A stretch of 64,000 nucleotides of DNA from Methylomonas sp. LW13 (GTDB lineage: Bacteria > Pseudomonadota > Gammaproteobacteria > Methylococcales > Methylomonadaceae): assembly GCF_016865255.1 (NCBI RefSeq), contig NZ_CP033381.1, positions 3,038,001 through 3,102,000 on the forward strand. Reading direction: 5' to 3'. This document shows positions 59,473 to 64,000 of the stretch, piece after piece. The translations under genes were made by a program, and so were the position numbers. A model generated the notes under the pieces. It did not search any database and was not told the DNA's origin. It saw only the letters and a program-made list of their open reading frames with translations. The first letter of the stretch is position 1. Each line of letters starts with the position of its first letter.

Positions 59473-60673
59473 GGGCATACTCCTTTGATTGAGCTTCTGG
59501 GATAGAGTCGTTTTTGCTGGCCCGCAAGTCCTGAATCAGGCGTACGGTGGTATCGGCCCCAGCCAAATCCAGGCCGGCGGGATTGGGTGAAAAATCCCTT
59601 AGTTGCAAAATCCGTTCGGCCAAACGTTGGCCGGTCAATTCGCTAGGATTCAGCATTTCGACTAATCCCAATTCGGCTAACTTTTGCGCCCGCTGAATTT
59701 GCTCGTCTTCCTGGCCGCGCACGAACGGCACGACTAAAGCGGGCGTGCGGGATTCGAGAATATCCATCACCGTGTTGTAGCCGCATTGACTCACCGACAC
59801 ACTGTGCGCCTCCAACAAGGGCTGCATCGCCGGTACCGAGCGTACTAATGTCAAACCCTCAACACCTTGGGCCTGTATTACTAAATCCTGCCAGTCCGCG
59901 TCCGGTAAAAACGGCCCGGCGACGATGGTCATCGGCAGTTTTTCCTTAGCCCAATTGATGGCATGAGCCTGAATCGCCGCTTGAAACAACGGTGCGCCGA
60001 CCATGCCGCCACCAGCCGACACCAAAACCCCACGCCTTGGCGGTTTGATTGCGGCCGGCACGTTACCGGGAGCGACAAAACCGGTGTACAGCAGCGGAAT
60101 TTGCAAGGGATGGCGCGGCTTAAAACTGTCTTCCAATCTGGCAAACCGGGGATCGGCATGCACCAGCAGGCCGTCGAAATAGCGGTCGGTAATCCAGCGG
60201 GCGCGTTCGTCATGGCGACTTTGATCTTTACGGGCGTTGACCATGATGTCGCGCAGGCTGCACAGCACCAGTGGCTTCGTTTGCTTGTCTCGACGCGCAG
60301 TCTTTAGGAGTGGCAGCAACTCGCCAGCCAGTTTCTTGCGCCCGAACGGGAACAGCTCGATCAACACCACTTTGGGTTTGAGCATTGCGTACTCATCCAA
60401 AATTATCTGCTTGCGAGCGGCCAGAGCTTCTTCGACGCTGTAACGTTCATCCTGACTGTACAATTGATGATCCTCGCCCATACCCAGCGGCGGCAGATTC
60501 AGCATATCCAAATCGGCAACGGCGGCTTGGTGATCGGGAGCGCGGCCACCATTCAGAAATGTCACCCGAAATTCGCGGCTCAAGGCATTGGCCAAAGTCA
60601 TGGCTCGGACCCAGTGGCCCATGCCCAGTGAATGCTGGCAATACAGCAGTAAGCGCGGTTTGTAGTGGTTCAT
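59462..60673 (-). CDS. Glycosyltransferase, MurG/GT28-like (second)
   Basis: A 403-residue relative of the 55933 protein. It begins KPRLLLYCQHSLGMGHWVRAMTLANAL, has VLIELFPFGRKKLAGELLPLL in the N-terminal half, VLVSAGGGMVGAPLF near 210 and SVSQCGYNTVMDILESRTPALVVPFVRG near 293 in the nucleotide-sugar half. The two genes share the segment with the FFPFGR/LFPFGR pattern, so they arose by duplication. The ATG overlaps the ABC transporter stop (ATGA). Confidence 0.83.
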   Translation of the reverse strand: MNHYKPRLLLYCQHSLGMGHWVRAMTLANALSREFRVTFLNGGRAPDHQAAVADLDMLNLPPLGMGEDHQLYSQDERYSVEEALAARKQIILDEYAMLKPKVVLIELFPFGRKKLAGELLPLLKTARRDKQTKPLVLCSLRDIMVNARKDQSRHDERARWITDRYFDGLLVHADPRFARLEDSFKPRHPLQIPLLYTGFVAPGNVPAAIKPPRRGVLVSAGGGMVGAPLFQAAIQAHAINWAKEKLPMTIVAGPFLPDADWQDLVIQAQGVEGLTLVRSVPAMQPLLEAHSVSVSQCGYNTVMDILESRTPALVVPFVRGQEDEQIQRAQKLAELGLVEMLNPSELTGQRLAERILQLRDFSPNPAGLDLAGADTTVRLIQDLRASKNDSIPEAQSKEYAHAC

Positions 60674-62472
60674 GCGGCACGCAACCCGTGTTGGAGTTTA
60701 TACAGTTCGTGATAATGGCCGCGCATCTGCATCAAGGCTTCGTGGCTGCCTTGCTCGACAATCACGCCTTGCTTCAGCACTAAAATCCGGTCGAAATGGC
60801 GGATGGTGTGAAATTGATGAGCGATCATCAGCACGGTTTTGCCGCCGTGCAGCTGATCAATGGCATCGCGGATCAGTGCTTGAGACTGGGCATCCACCGC
60901 CGAAGTCGGCTCGTCCAAAATCAGAATCGATGATTGGCGCAACAAGGCCCGCGCCAGACACAAGCGTTGTTTTTGGCCGCCGGACAGATTGCCGCCGCTT
61001 TCGCCCAGCACCGTGTCGTAGCCGTCCGGTAGATTGCGGATGAATGCGTCGGCATGCACCATGCGCGCGGCTGCTTCAATCGCTTCAATCGTGGCATCCG
61101 GGCTGCCGTAGCCAATGTTTTCGCGAATGCTGGTGCCGAACAGTATCGAATCCTGCAACACCACGCCGATTTCCCGCCGCAACGCCGCCCGCTGGTAACG
61201 ATCAACTTCGATGCCGTCGATGCGCACAACGCCCTGTTGCGGATCGTAAAGCCGAATCAGCAAGCGGGCGATGGTGGATTTGCCGGCCCCCGAAGCACCG
61301 ACCAACGCCACCCTTTCGCCCGGCTGAACATGAAACGAAACATCCCGCAGAATGGGTTTGCCGGTCGGATAGCCGAAAGAAACATTGTTAAATTCGATTT
61401 CGCCGCGCAAGCCACTAGGCACTATCGCATTCGGCGGGTCCTGTATGTCCGGCTCGGTATCCAGAATTTCACTGATGCGCTCGATGCTGACGCTGGCCTT
61501 GGAAAAACGGGTGGACAAGCGGGTGATCTGCCGAATCGGTTGATACATCTGGGCGATATAGGAACTGAACACCAACACGTCGCCGGGCGTCAGCACGCCG
61601 TCGAACACTTGCAAGCAACCGAACAGCACCACGATACCGGTGCCGATAGCGCTGATGATTTCGATCATCCGCGTCGCACCGGCTTCGATGCGCGCGGTAC
61701 GCACGCTTTCGGTCATCGACTGGCTGCTTTCGACATCGAAACGCTCGCGCTCGACATCTTCCATGCCGTAGGTTTGCACCAGCGGCACCGCGTTCAACAG
61801 TTCGCTAACCCGCGAAGCCAAGCGGCCTTCATTATGGCGTTGTTTGCGCGCCGAGCGCTTGACCCGGCGATAAATCAGCACGATAGCCAGACACAGCAGT
61901 GGAAAACTGGCCAGCACGATCAAGCTAAGTTTCACGCTCAGGCTGAACATAATGGCGAACATGCCCAGTACCGTCAGCACGTGGGTGGTGAAGGTCAAGG
62001 CCGAGTCGGCGTAGACGTCCTTCAAGGTGTTGGTATCGCTGGTGAGCTTGTTCAGCAACTCGCCGGACGGCGTACTGCTGTGAAAGGCCAGCGACAGGCG
62101 TTGCAAGTGGTCGAACAACTCGCTACGCAAGGTGTAGACCAACAAATAACCAATGCGGGAGGTCAGGAACAATTGGTAGTAGGAGAAAACTCCCTTGAAC
62201 AAGGCAATCAGCACCATGCTGCCGCAGAGGATCCATAACGCTTGTTCGCTGCCGCCGTGCAACAGCGGTTGCGCGGCGGCCAGATGGGCCGGCAACGGAT
62301 GATTCAGCAACACATGATCGAAAATCAGCTTCAGCGGCCAGGGCACGATCAGGCTGGTCAGGGTGGAACCGAGTATGCAGACAATGGCCGCGACAATGCT
62401 GCCGCGAACCCGGCGCAGATGCGCCCACACGATTTGTCTGAAGCGGCTGTTCGATTGGGTTTGGTCGGTCAT
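60670..62472 (-). CDS. MsbA-like ABC exporter (fused permease and ATPase)
   Basis: A 600-residue half-transporter. N-terminal six-span membrane domain (about 10-310), C-terminal ATPase with Walker A GASGAGKST, Q-loop VLQDSILFGTS, signature LSGGQKQR and Walker B ILILDEPTSA, then HQF in the switch. MsbA-type proteins move lipid-linked glycans or lipids across the inner membrane. Its place between a kinase gene and the glycosyltransferases suggests it exports their product. ATG 62472 gives MTDQTQSNSRF; the longer frame is not supported. Confidence 0.93.
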   Translation of the reverse strand: MTDQTQSNSRFRQIVWAHLRRVRGSIVAAIVCILGSTLTSLIVPWPLKLIFDHVLLNHPLPAHLAAAQPLLHGGSEQALWILCGSMVLIALFKGVFSYYQLFLTSRIGYLLVYTLRSELFDHLQRLSLAFHSSTPSGELLNKLTSDTNTLKDVYADSALTFTTHVLTVLGMFAIMFSLSVKLSLIVLASFPLLCLAIVLIYRRVKRSARKQRHNEGRLASRVSELLNAVPLVQTYGMEDVERERFDVESSQSMTESVRTARIEAGATRMIEIISAIGTGIVVLFGCLQVFDGVLTPGDVLVFSSYIAQMYQPIRQITRLSTRFSKASVSIERISEILDTEPDIQDPPNAIVPSGLRGEIEFNNVSFGYPTGKPILRDVSFHVQPGERVALVGASGAGKSTIARLLIRLYDPQQGVVRIDGIEVDRYQRAALRREIGVVLQDSILFGTSIRENIGYGSPDATIEAIEAAARMVHADAFIRNLPDGYDTVLGESGGNLSGGQKQRLCLARALLRQSSILILDEPTSAVDAQSQALIRDAIDQLHGGKTVLMIAHQFHTIRHFDRILVLKQGVIVEQGSHEALMQMRGHYHELYKLQHGLRAA

Positions 62473-62491
62473 GGGTAGTTTTCCGGTGAAT

Positions 62492-63775
62492 TCATTCGGC
62501 CAGCGGCCAGGGACGCAAAGCCAGCGCAATAAAATCAGCGACCCGTTGCTGGGCTTCTGATTTTTGTTGGATGAAGCAACGGTAGGCGCGGGTCAGCAAC
62601 TGGCCGCGCAGATGCCAAACAAAGCGTTGCGGGTCGGTTTGGTTGTGGTTGGCTGAATAAGTCGTAAACAGTTGCTGAACCAGTCGGTCTATTACGGCAA
62701 CCGGATAGGGATAGTTGTATAAATCCGCCGCGAAATTGGCCAAATCCTGCAACGGGTCGCCCAGCGTCAATTCGTCGTAATCAAACAGCGCCAATCGGCC
62801 GTCCGCCAACACCAGTAATTGATCGATGTGAAAATCGCCGTGGATCAAGCCCAGAGTTGCAAACTCCGGGCGAGTTTGGCCCAGTTCGCTTAGCAAAGCA
62901 GTCAGTTTCGCTTGCTGCGCGGGATAGGCCACGCTCAATTTGTCGGCTTTCTTACGCCACTCTTGCAAGTGCTGCGGCAAGCTTATGGTGGGCAGCGATG
63001 GTGGCGGTGTAAGCCGATGAAATGCGGCAAGAGCAGCGACCAGAACCGGGAGTTTGGCTTCTACCTCGCGCGTAAAATCCATCGCCGCCAACGCTAGGCC
63101 CTGCAAGCCGTCCAACCACAGGGTCCGGCAGTTGGCAGCGTAAGCCAGTGCTTGGGGCATGACAAAGTCTGCGACTGAAGACGGTTGCTGTTGCAGCAAA
63201 CCCAGATTTTGATAAACCGTCCGGCCGCGTTGATCGACATAAGTTTTGCCGTAAACCACCCGCGCAGGTTCAGTTTCGCCGGCGGCGAAGCGGTAACGCG
63301 CCGTGCAGCGAATTTCCGGCCGGTAATTGACGATCTCGATAGCCGATATTGGCCGTTGTTCCAACTCGGCAATCTGCCGACTATCCATCAACGCCGCCAG
63401 CCAGGGCATCGCCGGATCGTCCGGAAAATGCCAGCCCACCATGCCCAGTTCCGCCAGATGTATCGCCCGTTCGCCGTTGGCTTGCGCTTCGCTGTAGGCC
63501 TGCTGGCTGCGCTGACCCAGATAAGCGCGGGCGTACAGTATGCGCTGCTCGGCGGTCATTGCCGCTGGATGCCGGCCGCGTAAATGGTAAACCAGCGATA
63601 AAAACGAGCGCTCGCGATTTTCAGCCAGCCGATAGGTTTTGTAACGCGGATGCTGAATCTCGCAGCCGGTCACTTGCCAGTCGCCTGCCCGGCACTCGGG
63701 CAAATGCTGTTGCAGCGCGGCGGCCATCAGATCGGCATTCAGCAAGGGGGCAAATTGCGCCAAGGGGTTAGTCAT
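62492..63775 (-). CDS. APH-fold kinase (aminoglycoside-phosphotransferase-like)
   Basis: A 427-residue kinase-like protein. TLGLIHGDFHIDQLLVL (catalytic HGDxHxxQ, near 308) and LALFDYDELTLGDPLQDLAN (DxD metal site, near 328) are intact. The N-terminal half is longer than in antibiotic kinases and includes EIVNYRPEIRCTARYRF. It likely phosphorylates a sugar, lipid or small molecule in the glycan pathway. Starts 4 bases into the 3' end of the upstream phosphatase gene. Confidence 0.8.
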   Translation of the reverse strand: MTNPLAQFAPLLNADLMAAALQQHLPECRAGDWQVTGCEIQHPRYKTYRLAENRERSFLSLVYHLRGRHPAAMTAEQRILYARAYLGQRSQQAYSEAQANGERAIHLAELGMVGWHFPDDPAMPWLAALMDSRQIAELEQRPISAIEIVNYRPEIRCTARYRFAAGETEPARVVYGKTYVDQRGRTVYQNLGLLQQQPSSVADFVMPQALAYAANCRTLWLDGLQGLALAAMDFTREVEAKLPVLVAALAAFHRLTPPPSLPTISLPQHLQEWRKKADKLSVAYPAQQAKLTALLSELGQTRPEFATLGLIHGDFHIDQLLVLADGRLALFDYDELTLGDPLQDLANFAADLYNYPYPVAVIDRLVQQLFTTYSANHNQTDPQRFVWHLRGQLLTRAYRCFIQQKSEAQQRVADFIALALRPWPLAE

Positions 63776-64000
63776 GTGCGCAACCCCGCATAGCGCCGGC
63801 CATGCTGTTCGCCGCCTAGGCGTATGGTCATCACTTCCGCGTTGCTGCGTAAATCGATGGCGTACAGATATTTGTTTTTGACGTTGATCTCGGCTACGCC
63901 GGCAAAATCGGCGCCCAACAACTGATTCAAGATGATTTCGTTGGTGTTGCGATGGGCGACGATCAACATCGCCTCTCCGCCGCCGGCCAACATGGCTTGC
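63772..64000 (-). CDS. Histidine phosphatase family protein, C-terminal part (partial)
   Basis: The last 75 residues or so of a phosphoglycerate-mutase-fold protein, open to the window edge. EAMLIVAHRNTNEIILNQLLG carries the second catalytic His. The C-terminus NVKNKYLYAIDLRSNAEV is typical. Paired with the kinase gene downstream, so a phosphorylation/dephosphorylation step in the glycan pathway is plausible. Confidence 0.82.
   Translation of the reverse strand, partial: QAMLAGGGEAMLIVAHRNTNEIILNQLLGADFAGVAEINVKNKYLYAIDLRSNAEVMTIRLGGEQHGRRYAGLRT

Noticed and set aside
61054..62238. A 394-codon open frame on the plus strand opposite the ABC exporter
   Set aside because: It is rich in His, Gln and Arg with no domain and lies wholly antisense to an exporter with all its motifs. 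GC-rich antisense frames of this kind are expected.

Overview
The window looks like chromosome of a gammaproteobacterium. The block infC-rpmI-rplT-pheS-pheT-ihfA-merR, a class I adenylate cyclase, aas/lplT, proQ, xseA and a complete Na+-translocating NADH:quinone reductase operon with nqrM all point there. The bacteriohemerythrin, NnrS, dockerin/cohesin proteins and a VPLPA-CTERM tail fit an aquatic, possibly methanotrophic lineage (Methylococcales, Methylomonas-like). That last step is inference, because no methane oxidation gene lies in the window.

Layout. 1-9500, nearly all minus strand: the 5' part of cyaA, a histidine phosphatase, then a tight run of seven genes (1195-6007) built around a small MglA-type GTPase, a roadblock protein, an Aer-like PAS protein and a signal-peptide-less PhnD-like protein, followed by argH and an OmpR/HisKA two-component pair. 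9637-17055, plus strand: a b-type cytochrome, a dockerin protein next to a cohesin protein with a VPLPA-CTERM tail, and aas/lplT split by an AT-rich NYN-LOTUS gene. 16994-22639: TetR and Nudix genes, tRNA-Asp, a methyltransferase, a CDF metal exporter with a (His-Asp)n tract, xseA, and a hemerythrin overlapping an AlkB-like gene. 22668-28862, minus: nqrABCDEF, a terminator, nqrM. 29049-34800: a metallophosphoesterase, ispG, NnrS, a ferritin-like DUF455 protein and two orphans.

35050-39191 is a mobile patch. A tRNA-Leu with a consensus promoter is followed by a 132-bp near-perfect inverted repeat bracketing a broken tyrosine-recombinase gene. One IS5-family copy sits inside the recombinase and a second, inverted copy sits just beyond the repeat. 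39325-50430, minus: a kinase-like gene, tRNA-Pro, the merR/ihfA/pheTS/rplT/rpmI/infC/thrS block (infC appears to start with AUC), tRNA-Val, a low-complexity repeat protein and hemF.

50697-55939, plus: proQ, a membrane protein, a TorF-like porin, and an ECF sigma / anti-sigma / subtilisin lipoprotein operon. 55933-64000, minus: a probable glycan operon with an APH-fold kinase, an MsbA-like exporter, two related glycosyltransferases, a polysaccharide deacetylase, an AlgE-like outer-membrane porin and a histidine phosphatase cut by the window edge.

The most promising under-described systems are the GTPase/roadblock/PAS/PhnD operon, the dockerin-cohesin-CTERM pair, the sigma/anti-sigma/protease operon in which both the anti-sigma and the protease carry propeptide-like domains, and the glycan export operon.
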